Origin: Phycisphaerae bacterium
GTDB taxonomy: Bacteria > Planctomycetota > Phycisphaerae > Sedimentisphaerales > Anaerohalosphaeraceae
NCBI GenBank assembly: GCA_021736615.1
Contig: JAIPFN010000103.1
Coordinates: 1 to 21,149 of the forward strand
Direction: 5' to 3'
DNA length: 21,149 nucleotides
The notes under the pieces were generated by a model. The model ran no database searches. It was not told the DNA's origin and saw nothing but the letters and a program-made list of their open reading frames with translations. Made by a program: the position numbers and the translations under genes. Shown one piece after another: positions 1 through 7,004 of this stretch (within the stretch, counting starts at the first letter, position 1; each line of letters starts with the position of its first letter).

Positions 1-2
1 TT

Positions 3-758
3 CTCAGCTTTTCCAATATGTACCCGCAAAGCAGGTCTCTTCCGACCTGGCAGAGGCTTTTTGTCGATTTCCCGCAAAGCGATGAATCACTGGAGGCCAG
101 ATGGAGAATCGCAATGCACGAAGCCGGCCAGAAGCAATTCACAAAAGCCTGCGATCATTGCAACTTCGCCAAGGTCCGGCTTACTGAAAGGATTAACGAC
201 CTCAAAGAACTCCCCAAAAACGGTGCTGCGGCACTGCCGGTCTTTTCCAAACCGCAGGACTCGATAATGTCGCGGCGTAAGCTTGACGATCTTTTGCATC
301 GACTCAATAAACTTGAGATCCTGATTTCCAATTCCAAACAAATGCAATCCGAAGAGGCAAAAAGTCGCCTCGCACAGTTTATCAGGCTATATCCATATCA
401 GGAGGAATATGCACAGCGACTTGACAGCCTCTTGGAAAAAACCCCGGAAAATGACGCCTTGCTGGACAACCTGCTCCTTGCAAAGGCCATGCTTGAGGAA
501 AATGAACCCTTGAGGGCTAGAAAGCTTCTTGAACTCAATACCGAATACCCAGACACCGACGGCGGGATTGAAGCCCTGTTTAAACTGGGGATACTCAATA
601 AAAAGCTGTCGAAATCGCCGGAGATTAAAGAGGAAAACAAGCCTGGATACCTCCTGGATGCCAAAAACGTACTGGCCAGCTTCATCAAAAAGTACCCCGA
701 CTCATACCTCATACCAGATGCACAAAAAAACCTCGATGAACTCCCAAAAACCGAATAA
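3..758 (+). CDS. Tetratricopeptide-like helical repeat protein, 3' part (5' end outside window)
   Basis: The frame is open from the left edge with no stop before the first ATG at 18, so this is most likely the C-terminal part of a longer protein; 246 residues follow that ATG. The sequence is rich in charged helices. It repeatedly shows the pattern of a helix pair ending in a P-[DE]-[ST] turn (FPQSDESLEARW, YPDTDGGIEALFKLG, YPDSYLIPDAQKNL), which resembles TPR repeats of the BamD/YbgF kind, where 'FP.S..A..A...lG' units bind other envelope proteins. No catalytic motif is seen. The start, signal peptide and any N-terminal domain lie outside the window. The repeat class is fairly secure; the role (envelope assembly or scaffold) is a guess. 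Confidence 0.6.
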   Translation, partial: LSFSNMYPQSRSLPTWQRLFVDFPQSDESLEARWRIAMHEAGQKQFTKACDHCNFAKVRLTERINDLKELPKNGAAALPVFSKPQDSIMSRRKLDDLLHRLNKLEILISNSKQMQSEEAKSRLAQFIRLYPYQEEYAQRLDSLLEKTPENDALLDNLLLAKAMLEENEPLRARKLLELNTEYPDTDGGIEALFKLGILNKKLSKSPEIKEENKPGYLLDAKNVLASFIKKYPDSYLIPDAQKNLDELPKTE

Positions 759-771
759 TACCAATGGTATT
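757..771 (+). terminator. Small hairpin overlapping the end of the TPR-like gene
   Basis: A 6-bp inverted repeat (AATACC / GGTATT, 3-nt loop) starts inside the stop codon of the upstream gene and is followed by a T-rich stretch (TTATTTCTC). It could be a weak intrinsic terminator. The stem is AT-rich and the T run is broken, so confidence is low. Confidence 0.25.
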
Positions 772-960
772 TATTTCTCACGCGTTGCAGAGGTTTTAAG
801 TTGTTGTAAAAAAAGGGTTTACCCGCGAATTAATGCACGAGTTTTTTCTAGAATCCGTATAAATGACCATAACTCATTTTATTTATAACGCATGATAAGC
901 CCCTTTTTTTGCGTAAGCAACCTGAAAATCATGCTATTATCGGACATACCTTTATTTATC

Positions 961-988
961 TTGACAAATTAGCTGGTTCTGGTATGAT
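961..988 (+). promoter_or_regulatory. Extended -10 sigma-70-type promoter for the diguanylate cyclase gene
   Basis: A perfect -35 hexamer TTGACA (961-966), a 16-bp spacer and a -10 hexamer TATGAT (983-988) are preceded directly by TGG, the extended -10 motif. The predicted transcript starts near 995 and has an untranslated leader of about 110 nt before the ATG at 1106. The rest of the 347-bp gap (772-960) shows no gene, only AT-rich sequence. Confidence 0.7.
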
Positions 989-1056
989 GTAATGTTAAGA
1001 TAGGTAGTTGGTGTTTCCGGAGATAATCGAACTTTAGAACAAGACCTCGCACTTTT

Positions 1057-1076
1057 TACGTCTCGGGACGTATTTT
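1057..1076 (+). promoter_or_regulatory. Leader hairpin followed by T run, upstream of the diguanylate cyclase
   Basis: TACGTC-TCGG-GACGTA forms a perfect 6-bp stem with a tetraloop, followed by TTTT. It lies in the leader between the promoter and the start codon. It may be an attenuator, a weak terminator or simply a stabilising 5' structure. I see no fold matching a known c-di-GMP riboswitch. Confidence 0.35.
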
Positions 1077-1105
1077 AGGTTGGTGGTGAAAACAGGGATC
1101 AGGGT

Positions 1106-2158
1106 ATGCAAACAACAAATCAAAATGATGAACCTAAAAAAGCAGATATGATTCTGATTGTCGGCAATGTCGACAAAGCTGTGATCAATACACGTTGCGT
1201 AAATGATTTGCGGGTTAATCAGTGCGAAAGCATGCTCGATGCGATCTCGCTTGCGTCGAGAAGAAGCTATACGAAAATATTTATTGTCATGTCAGGGCTT
1301 GGCAGGACTCTTGACAGCGGCCTTGGGACACTCGCCCAGACGTGCAAGGATACAAAAATCATACTCCTTGCCGAGATGTACGAAGAGCCTATCGCTATGC
1401 GGCTGGTCCGTTCGCCAAGAAACCCTGAAGCAGCTGCTGACGACTATATTATCTGTCCGGTGGAAAATAGTATTTTATGTGAGGGCCTCGCCGGAGCAGA
1501 CAGCCAGAGTAAACCTGCCGATTCTGCGGTACAGGACGAAAAACTCGCCGCAAAGATTCGCCACCTCGAACGCCTTGCAACGCAGGACGACCTGACCAAT
1601 CTGAAAAACAGACGCTATGTCAGAGAGTTCCTTAAGCAAATACTCGACCTGGCAAAAAAAGAATACCTATGTGTCACCCTGCTGATCTTTGACATCGACA
1701 ATTTCAAGCATTACAACGACTCGTTCGGCCATGCTGTCGGCGACAATGTTCTCAGGCAGGCCGCTGTAATGATGCAGCGATCATGCCGCGAACACGACGT
1801 TATCGCAAGGATCGGCGGCGATGAGTTTGCCGTGGTATTCTGGGACAAACCCCAGAATGACGGGGTGCAGCAAACGCAGGAGCAGGAACGACGCCAGATC
1901 AATTCAAACTCGAAGCACCCTTCCGAGGTATTCTTCATCACGGAAAGGTTCAGAAATGAGATCAGCACGGCAAACCTTTCTTCGTTGGGAGCCGAGGGCA
2001 AAGGCGAACTGACGATCAGCGGCGGATTGGCATCATTCCCTCGCGACGGAAGAACTGTCGAAGAACTATTCGAGCAAGCCGACAAAGCAATGCTCCAGGC
2101 AAAAAGAAGCGGAAAAAATCAAATATACCTCGTAGGAAACCCCGGCGAGACAAATTAG
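1106..2158 (+). CDS. Diguanylate cyclase (GGDEF) with degenerate receiver-like N-terminus
   Basis: This 350-residue protein makes cyclic di-GMP from two GTP. Residues 14-120 have the strand/helix spacing of a response-regulator receiver (ILIVGN, KIFIVMS, KIILLAE, YIICPV). The acidic pocket, the phospho-accepting Asp and the final Lys are absent, so it is probably a non-phosphorylated sensor. The GGDEF domain starts near 157 (TQDDLTNLKNRR), carries the metal-binding FDID (195-198) and an intact GGDEF at 237-241. An I-site RxxD (228-231) sits exactly five residues upstream, so product inhibition is expected. Residues about 247-275 form a Gln/Asn-rich insert absent from typical GGDEF domains. 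No membrane segment is seen, so it is cytoplasmic. The start ATG follows a CAGGGATCAGGG stretch that is only a modest ribosome site. It has its own promoter and converges with the next gene. Confidence 0.93.
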   Translation: MQTTNQNDEPKKADMILIVGNVDKAVINTRCVNDLRVNQCESMLDAISLASRRSYTKIFIVMSGLGRTLDSGLGTLAQTCKDTKIILLAEMYEEPIAMRLVRSPRNPEAAADDYIICPVENSILCEGLAGADSQSKPADSAVQDEKLAAKIRHLERLATQDDLTNLKNRRYVREFLKQILDLAKKEYLCVTLLIFDIDNFKHYNDSFGHAVGDNVLRQAAVMMQRSCREHDVIARIGGDEFAVVFWDKPQNDGVQQTQEQERRQINSNSKHPSEVFFITERFRNEISTANLSSLGAEGKGELTISGGLASFPRDGRTVEELFEQADKAMLQAKRSGKNQIYLVGNPGETN

Positions 2159-2163
2159 CAGCA

Positions 2164-2182
2164 AATACTTGAGAACAGTATT
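2164..2182. terminator. Short hairpin between convergent genes
   Basis: AATACT (2164-2169) and AGTATT (2177-2182) pair around a 7-nt loop in the 27-bp gap between the convergent diguanylate cyclase and glycosyltransferase genes. The position suits a bidirectional terminator, but there is no clear T run on either side. Confidence 0.25.
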
Positions 2183-2185
2183 ACG

Positions 2186-3397
2186 TTAATCCAACTTTTC
2201 GGTTTTTGTTCCGCTAATCATTTTATAGCGTACGCCTCTCCATGTTATCGTCCTGCCAAAGGCCGATGATATTATGCACGCCAAAAGCACCCACGACCAG
2301 ATACAATTGCCGAGGATGTCCACCCTGGCGGCAGCTTTCATATTTTTCGCGTCTGCCGGAAGCAGTTTTGCGATCATCTTCTGTCTTAAAATCGACAGGA
2401 TCAACTGGCTAGCGAAAAACAAAACCGGCACCGTTGCATAAAACAATGCATGAGGATGTTCAGTGATCGCTGCCGAAACCGCGACAGCAGCGCCACCCCA
2501 AAGCCCGGCAAGAGAGTAAACACTGCAAAATAGAGCAAACACCCACACACCGGGCATTGTCACGCGTGTTATAAGGAACTGCCTTCTGGCGAATTCAAAA
2601 AGTTTCGGCCACGTCGTATGCTCATACGAAGCGACAAGACAAGCAGGAACATATATTATCTTGAGCCTGGCCTTTTTAACCGTACTCGATAAACAAAGGT
2701 CGTCGCTAACAGCGGTCGCCCACAACTTATCTAAGCCTAATTCCCTGAACGTTTCGGCCCTGATCGCCATCGACCCGCCCCATACCTGGTTAAAACCGGT
2801 ATTGCCGAGCATCTGGGCGATTTTGCCGTTGATCGCCGAAAGCACAAGTGAAGCAAGATTATTCTGGTTCGGTACAAACCAACGATACCCCGTCGACGCT
2901 CCGTGACGCTGTTTCCGCAGCGGATGAACCAGATGCTGCAGCCAGTCAGGGTCGAGACATGCATCGGAATCGGCAAATGCAAAAACCTCCGTATCATCGG
3001 CGGCGTTCGCACAGGAATGCAAAAGGTTGTGGATCTTCTGGCTGGACGAATCGGCGATACCGGCAATAAGAATCCGAACATCAAGTACGCTGGAAGCCGA
3101 AGCAAGCTTTTCCTTCAGCAAATTCAACTGCTCATAAGCGGGATCGGATTCGGATTCGACAACAAAATTCAGATAATAACTGTCATAGTCTAGATTATAC
3201 AGAGACGTAATATTCTTCTCGAAAGCTTTGTCTAACCCCTTGCAGGGGACGGTAAGAAGTGTCACCGGCTTATAATAGTCCCTCTGTTTAGACGACTTAT
3301 GCAGAGCATACCGGTAGTTCTGAATCATCTGAAAAAGAAATAAAATCTGCGTAGCGATAAACAGACCTGCAATAACATTATAAATATCCCAGAACAT
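2186..3397 (-). CDS. Membrane glycosyltransferase, GT2/GT21 (ceramide glucosyltransferase-like)
   Basis: This 403-residue inner-membrane enzyme probably transfers a sugar from a nucleotide-sugar to a lipid. It has an N-terminal membrane anchor (about 5-25), a cytoplasmic GT-A domain, and three hydrophobic segments near the C-terminus (about 280-305, 310-335, 365-385). Visible motifs follow the ceramide glucosyltransferase pattern: TVPCKG (49-54), the DSD metal/nucleotide site (143-145), WGGSMAIR (206-213), SDD (231-233, catalytic-base position) and RRQFLITR (271-278), which stands where Q/RxxRW lies in GT21 enzymes. HpnI-type hopanoid glycosyltransferases share this layout and are an alternative. 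AGGGGA upstream of the ATG is a good ribosome site. The left end of the IS66 element lies only 39 bp upstream of the start codon, so the native promoter may be displaced. The lipid acceptor cannot be told from sequence. Confidence 0.82.
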   Translation of the reverse strand: MFWDIYNVIAGLFIATQILFLFQMIQNYRYALHKSSKQRDYYKPVTLLTVPCKGLDKAFEKNITSLYNLDYDSYYLNFVVESESDPAYEQLNLLKEKLASASSVLDVRILIAGIADSSSQKIHNLLHSCANAADDTEVFAFADSDACLDPDWLQHLVHPLRKQRHGASTGYRWFVPNQNNLASLVLSAINGKIAQMLGNTGFNQVWGGSMAIRAETFRELGLDKLWATAVSDDLCLSSTVKKARLKIIYVPACLVASYEHTTWPKLFEFARRQFLITRVTMPGVWVFALFCSVYSLAGLWGGAAVAVSAAITEHPHALFYATVPVLFFASQLILSILRQKMIAKLLPADAKNMKAAARVDILGNCIWSWVLLACIISSAFGRTITWRGVRYKMISGTKTEKLD

Positions 3398-3436
3398 ATA
3401 AAGTCCCCTGACTTTTAAAGCAAAATTAAAATGGTA

Positions 3437-3455
3437 GTAACATTTTAGCCAAGTG
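3437..3455 (+). repeat. IS66 left terminal inverted repeat
   Basis: This 19-bp end matches the reverse complement of 4599-4617 except at one base (ACATTTT versus ACACTTT). The transposase stop codon (3445-3447 on the minus strand) lies inside this repeat. Confidence 0.85.
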
Positions 3456-4521
3456 TCACAATAAATTCTGCTAATCGTGACAGATTGCCCGTTTTTATAT
3501 ATATTTCCAACGCTTTTTTGACTGTATCTACGGGATTCAGTCCGCGTTGCTTAATTGTAAAAAATACACTCATCAAAACTGACTGAGTCGTCGCGCCTTT
3601 ATCGTTGCGATTGTTAAAGCTGTTCTTTCGCATTATCACTGCACCGCGAATACTGCGTTCACCAAAATTATTATCAAACGGCACATCAGCATCACGCAAA
3701 AACGTAAACAATTCATCCTGATGCCGTTTCAATCTTTTCACCAGCCGCTTCGCTTCTTTGTTAGACCACTCATGCTCAAGTAAAACCTGCAATCGTTTTT
3801 CAATACGCCCGCAAAGCCTTTGGCAAGTTGCTTCATCTAATTCTGCCTTACGCTTTTGCAACAGTATTTCAGCTAAACGATGCCACATCTGGACAAGTCC
3901 GCCTTCTGACATCTTAAACTGAAGATGGAAATTGAACACCGCAAGTATCTGTGAAATCGTATTGCCCAGCGAATAATGAAGCCAGGCACTTAAAACCAGG
4001 ATACCGTTGCCGATTGATGACTTAGGCAAAGCTTCGGTTATCACGGGCTCGACGATTTTATCACACGCAGGACAAAAATCTCTGCCGATAACATGCTCGA
4101 CTGTTTCAACACTTACATCTTCAGGTATATCTTCGATTAACCGTCTGCGTTTGGCTGATCGCCTTTTAAGTTCGCCTCCGCAGTCCGGACAACTGTCAGC
4201 TTGATGCTCAACAGTGCGATCTATTTCAGGCCGCTGACGACGAGAGCCTTTGTGACCTTTTTTTCGGCCCGGCTTTTTGTTGCGTCTCCTGTCGGACTTA
4301 TTGTCCTTGGCGAACACAGGCTTTTGAGCTGAGGGCGTCGAAGGATATGCGGCAATCGCAGCAGGAAGATTATTTCTTTCTGCCAGCATTTTCGATTGTT
4401 GCAATAACGCAAAAATCACAGTCTCTTCGCCTTGCTCATAAATGGCTTTAGCCTGTTGCCTGGTCAATGCAGGACCAAAGGATAAATCGCCAGGTATATA
4501 TTGTTCAGTTCTTACTTTCAT
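3445..4521 (-). CDS. tnpC: IS66-family transposase with in-frame internal deletion (probably inactive)
   Basis: The ORF is 358 residues where IS66 transposases of this group usually have about 480-520. The N-terminal part is intact: a helical leader, a basic KKPGRKKGHKG stretch (82-92), a zinc-finger-like CPDC (111-114) and CPAC (150-153), then a helical region ending at WHRLAEIL (213-220). The sequence then jumps to the C-terminal part (KRKAELDEATCQRL onward), with RLVKRLKRHQDELFTFL (259-275), DNNFGER (283-289, carrying the catalytic Glu) and LMSVFFTIKQRG (316-327). The segment holding ADETGW and the second catalytic Asp is missing, so two of the three DDE residues are gone. The frame is nevertheless open across the junction near 3858. 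It could still bind the IS ends, but catalysis is not expected. TTGCGC (4552-4557) and TATAGT (4530-4535), 16 bp apart on the minus strand, may be its promoter. Confidence 0.85.
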   Translation of the reverse strand: MKVRTEQYIPGDLSFGPALTRQQAKAIYEQGEETVIFALLQQSKMLAERNNLPAAIAAYPSTPSAQKPVFAKDNKSDRRRNKKPGRKKGHKGSRRQRPEIDRTVEHQADSCPDCGGELKRRSAKRRRLIEDIPEDVSVETVEHVIGRDFCPACDKIVEPVITEALPKSSIGNGILVLSAWLHYSLGNTISQILAVFNFHLQFKMSEGGLVQMWHRLAEILLQKRKAELDEATCQRLCGRIEKRLQVLLEHEWSNKEAKRLVKRLKRHQDELFTFLRDADVPFDNNFGERSIRGAVIMRKNSFNNRNDKGATTQSVLMSVFFTIKQRGLNPVDTVKKALEIYIKTGNLSRLAEFIVTLG

Positions 4522-4598
4522 TACACTGAACTATACACATAATACTCGATAGCGCAAGTCTAAATTGTGAATTTTTAAAAGATTTTTATTTTTTTCTT

Positions 4599-4617
4599 CA
4601 CTTGGCTAAAGTGTTAC
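4599..4617 (-). repeat. IS66 right terminal inverted repeat
   Basis: This is the partner of 3437-3455. It reads CACTTGGCTAAAGTGTTAC on the plus strand, that is GTAACACTTTAGCCAAGTG inward. The bases immediately outside it (4618-4630) lead straight into the stop codon of the Ehr small-subunit gene. Confidence 0.85.
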
Positions 4618-4630
4618 CAATTTATTAAAT

Positions 4631-5428
4631 TTATCTTTCACGCTCAGACTTAATTGCCTTAACGCCCGTCCGGCCAAGAAAACGAATCAAGCCATCAAGT
4701 ATCGTCAGTGGATGTGGAGGACATCCTGGTATATATAAGTCCACTGGCACGACTTTATCGGCTCCATTTTTAACCTGTTCATGGTCAATATAAGGGCCTC
4801 CTGAAATGGCGCAGGCGCCGACAGCAATGACAATTTTGGGCTCAGGAATTGCATCGTAAGTTTTTTTCAGGGCCAGATGCATATTTTGCGTAACCGGTCC
4901 CGTAATTAGCAATCCATCGGCATGTCGCGGGGATGCGACAAATTGAATGCCAAAACGACCCAGGTCCCAAGCCAGTGTATTGAGTACATTTGTATCGGCT
5001 TCGCACGCATTACACCCGCCGGCACTGACCTGACGCAGTTTTAACGAACGGCCAAACAGTTTTTTAAGTTTTTTATCCATCACAACAGGACAGGGATTAT
5101 CCGACTGATTATTATCAACGACCATATCCTGACGCTGACTCGCAGCAAGATGATAATCATCTGAGAATTTAATGGCCTGCTGCGAGCACGCTTTCGCACA
5201 ATCGTCACAGAAAAGACATTTGCCTATATCGATAACAGGATGATTGTCTTTAACAACGATAGCGTCTGTCGGACAAACTTGAAGGCAGGCATCGCAGCCG
5301 CTGGGGCATTTATCCGCACTAAACTTCGGATAGCCACGGAATCTATCAGACAATTTTGGCGGAGGTCCATCGGGGTACTTTATTGTCTGGTGACCCTGCT
5401 TCAATCGGGCGAGAATTATTTTAAGCAT
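4631..5428 (-). CDS. Ehr/group 4 hydrogenase-like small subunit: ferredoxin-NuoB (HyfH-HyfI) fusion
   Basis: This 265-residue electron-transfer subunit is the last gene of the Ehr operon. Residues 38-90 form a two-cluster ferredoxin: C41-C45-C48-C52 (first gap CxxxC instead of the usual CxxC) and C71-C74-C77-C81. Residues 130-250 are the NuoB/HycG/HyfI fold, with all four proximal [4Fe-4S] ligands: GC(139)NAC(142)E, GAC(206)AISGG and PGC(236)PP. In E. coli hydrogenase 4 these domains are separate genes (HyfH and HyfI); here they are one chain, which should wire two ferredoxin clusters to the proximal cluster. It is predicted to sit on the cytoplasmic arm, bound to the NuoCD/HyfG-like subunit. 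GAGGAAA precedes the ATG at a good distance. It is 49 bp downstream of the large-subunit gene. Confidence 0.9.
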   Translation of the reverse strand: MLKIILARLKQGHQTIKYPDGPPPKLSDRFRGYPKFSADKCPSGCDACLQVCPTDAIVVKDNHPVIDIGKCLFCDDCAKACSQQAIKFSDDYHLAASQRQDMVVDNNQSDNPCPVVMDKKLKKLFGRSLKLRQVSAGGCNACEADTNVLNTLAWDLGRFGIQFVASPRHADGLLITGPVTQNMHLALKKTYDAIPEPKIVIAVGACAISGGPYIDHEQVKNGADKVVPVDLYIPGCPPHPLTILDGLIRFLGRTGVKAIKSERER

Positions 5429-5477
5429 AGTTTTTCCTCATTTGCATTTAAGAGGCTCGTAAATATTTAATTAACTA

Positions 5478-7004
5478 TCATAAGTCATGCCCACAATAGG
5501 ACAAATTAAAACTCTTATTACACAATGGGAAGTCTGAGATTTCCTCATTGCGTAAAGTATAGGCCAAAGCCATCCAGTTGTGAAACGATGGATCTATAAT
5601 TTTGTAACGGGAGAAGCGGCCTTGTTTATTTGTAATAGCCACATGGCAAACCTCACCACGCCACCCTTCATTAAGAGTAACGGCAAAACTTTCAGGTGCC
5701 AGCAAGCCGACTGTTGCCAATGGTGCCCCGGCAGGAATGTTCGTAACCTGTTCCCTGATGAATTTTATTGATTGCTGAATTTCAAGCCAGCGAACAAATG
5801 CCCGGCCAAAGGCATCGCCTGTTTCACAGGTAGAAACAGGGATGTTGGCAAATCGAAAGATACCATTCGGCTGATCCTGTCGAATATCACGAACGAGACC
5901 GCAGGCACGGGCAGCGGGCCCAACGACACCTAATTCAACGGCAATATAATGCGGCAACAATCCAGTATCTTCAAGTCTGGCCATAACCGATGGCGTATCC
6001 CAGAGTAAATTTACAGCAACCGCAGTCTCCTTTTCAGCCTTGTTCAGACGAGATAATAACTCAGATGCAAGATTATCATCTATGTCAAAACCAACTCCTC
6101 CGGGTCGGATCATACCTCGGCCGAATCGGCTTCCGCATAAAAACGCTGTCATATTTAGAAAATCACCGCGAATACGGCCACAATAGCTGGCAGCAGGCAG
6201 AAATCCAACATCACCGGATATAGCTCCCAAATCACCAACATGGTTAGCTATGCGTTCAAGTTCAAGGGCAATACCGCGAAGCATCTGAGCACGAGCGGTT
6301 TTTTGGCAATGTGCCAAAGCCTCAACTATCTGACAATAAGCAGTTGTATGAGCAATAGTTGTATCGCCCGCTGACGTCTCGGCATAATGAATTGACCGCT
6401 TGGTTGGTCCGCCAACCATCGCTTGTTCCACCCCACGATGTTGAAATCCAAGTGCAATTTCCAGGTGAAAGACCTGTTCGCCATGACACTGAAAACGGAA
6501 ATGTCCCGGTTCAATAATGCCTGCGTGTACAGGGCCGACGGCTACCTCATGAACCTCGTCGCCTTCGACCTGGAAAAAATCACCTACCGCGGGCAGGATC
6601 GTCTGATCTAAAGGTCGGTCCCAGGCATCTCGACTGGTTTTTGAATGTTGATATCGCACCGGCTTAAGCCATGGATGACCAACGGGTTTTAATCCAAATT
6701 GTTCGGCAATTTCACGCTCAAACAAATGAACTTGCGGACATTGCGGCGTAATCGAAGGGAATTGATCCCCTTCGATTTGAGTCCGTCCCGCATAAAGCTG
6801 ATTCTGTTCGTCATCTGCCATTACAACATAAAGCTGTACAGACTCTGATTGTACAGTTGAATCACCAAACATCGCCGATACTCGCTGACCTGTGGCTACA
6901 CCATCAATAATGGCTTGCCTAAATTGGTCAAATACAAGTATCGGGACAGCGTTAAGCTGAACTGTCTGGCCGTTAGTTATTTTCGCAAAATGAGAACTAA
7001 TCAT
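5478..7004 (-). CDS. Ehr large subunit: NuoC-NuoD/HyfG-like fusion lacking all nickel ligands
   Basis: The protein has 508 residues. Residues 1-130 match the NuoC/30-kDa domain (LFEREIAEQFGLKPVGHP, 94-111). Residues about 155-508 match the NuoD / group 4 hydrogenase large-subunit domain (EPGHFRF 165-171, GFQHRGVEQ 186-194, ELERIANHVGDLG 248-260, RPGGVGFDID 300-309). In hydrogenases the first nickel motif reads ERxCGICxxAHS. Here it is ETSAGDTTIAHT (209-220), with A212 and T215 in the cysteine positions. The second motif DPCxxC is DPSFHN (471-476), with S473 and N476. No [NiFe] site can form, and the tail of about 32 residues after it suggests no protease maturation. This matches Ehr complexes rather than hydrogenases. 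The catalytic role is unknown; quinone or another carrier is possible. The start overlaps the HyfF-like stop (ATGA). Confidence 0.9.
   Translation of the reverse strand: MISSHFAKITNGQTVQLNAVPILVFDQFRQAIIDGVATGQRVSAMFGDSTVQSESVQLYVVMADDEQNQLYAGRTQIEGDQFPSITPQCPQVHLFEREIAEQFGLKPVGHPWLKPVRYQHSKTSRDAWDRPLDQTILPAVGDFFQVEGDEVHEVAVGPVHAGIIEPGHFRFQCHGEQVFHLEIALGFQHRGVEQAMVGGPTKRSIHYAETSAGDTTIAHTTAYCQIVEALAHCQKTARAQMLRGIALELERIANHVGDLGAISGDVGFLPAASYCGRIRGDFLNMTAFLCGSRFGRGMIRPGGVGFDIDDNLASELLSRLNKAEKETAVAVNLLWDTPSVMARLEDTGLLPHYIAVELGVVGPAARACGLVRDIRQDQPNGIFRFANIPVSTCETGDAFGRAFVRWLEIQQSIKFIREQVTNIPAGAPLATVGLLAPESFAVTLNEGWRGEVCHVAITNKQGRFSRYKIIDPSFHNWMALAYTLRNEEISDFPLCNKSFNLSYCGHDL

Larger units (their letters stand above)
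3437..4617 (-). mobile_element. IS66-family insertion element, internally deleted (1181 bp)
   Basis: The ends are matching inverted repeats of 19 bp with one mismatch: 3437-3455 and 4599-4617, both reading inward from GTAACA and then TTTAGCCAAGTG. The GTAA terminus is typical of IS66. The only gene is the transposase, with no tnpA/tnpB homologues, as in ISBst12-like members. Flanking 8-mers (AAATGGTA on the left, CAATTTAT on the right) do not match, so no target-site duplication is visible. The element is well below the roughly 1.6 kb expected for a one-gene IS66 because the transposase has an internal deletion. It sits 13 bp downstream of the Ehr operon's last stop codon. Confidence 0.87.

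Noticed and set aside
3429..4625. 8-bp target-site duplication around the IS66
   Set aside because: The flanks AAATGGTA and CAATTTAT do not match; the duplication may have been lost or rearranged.
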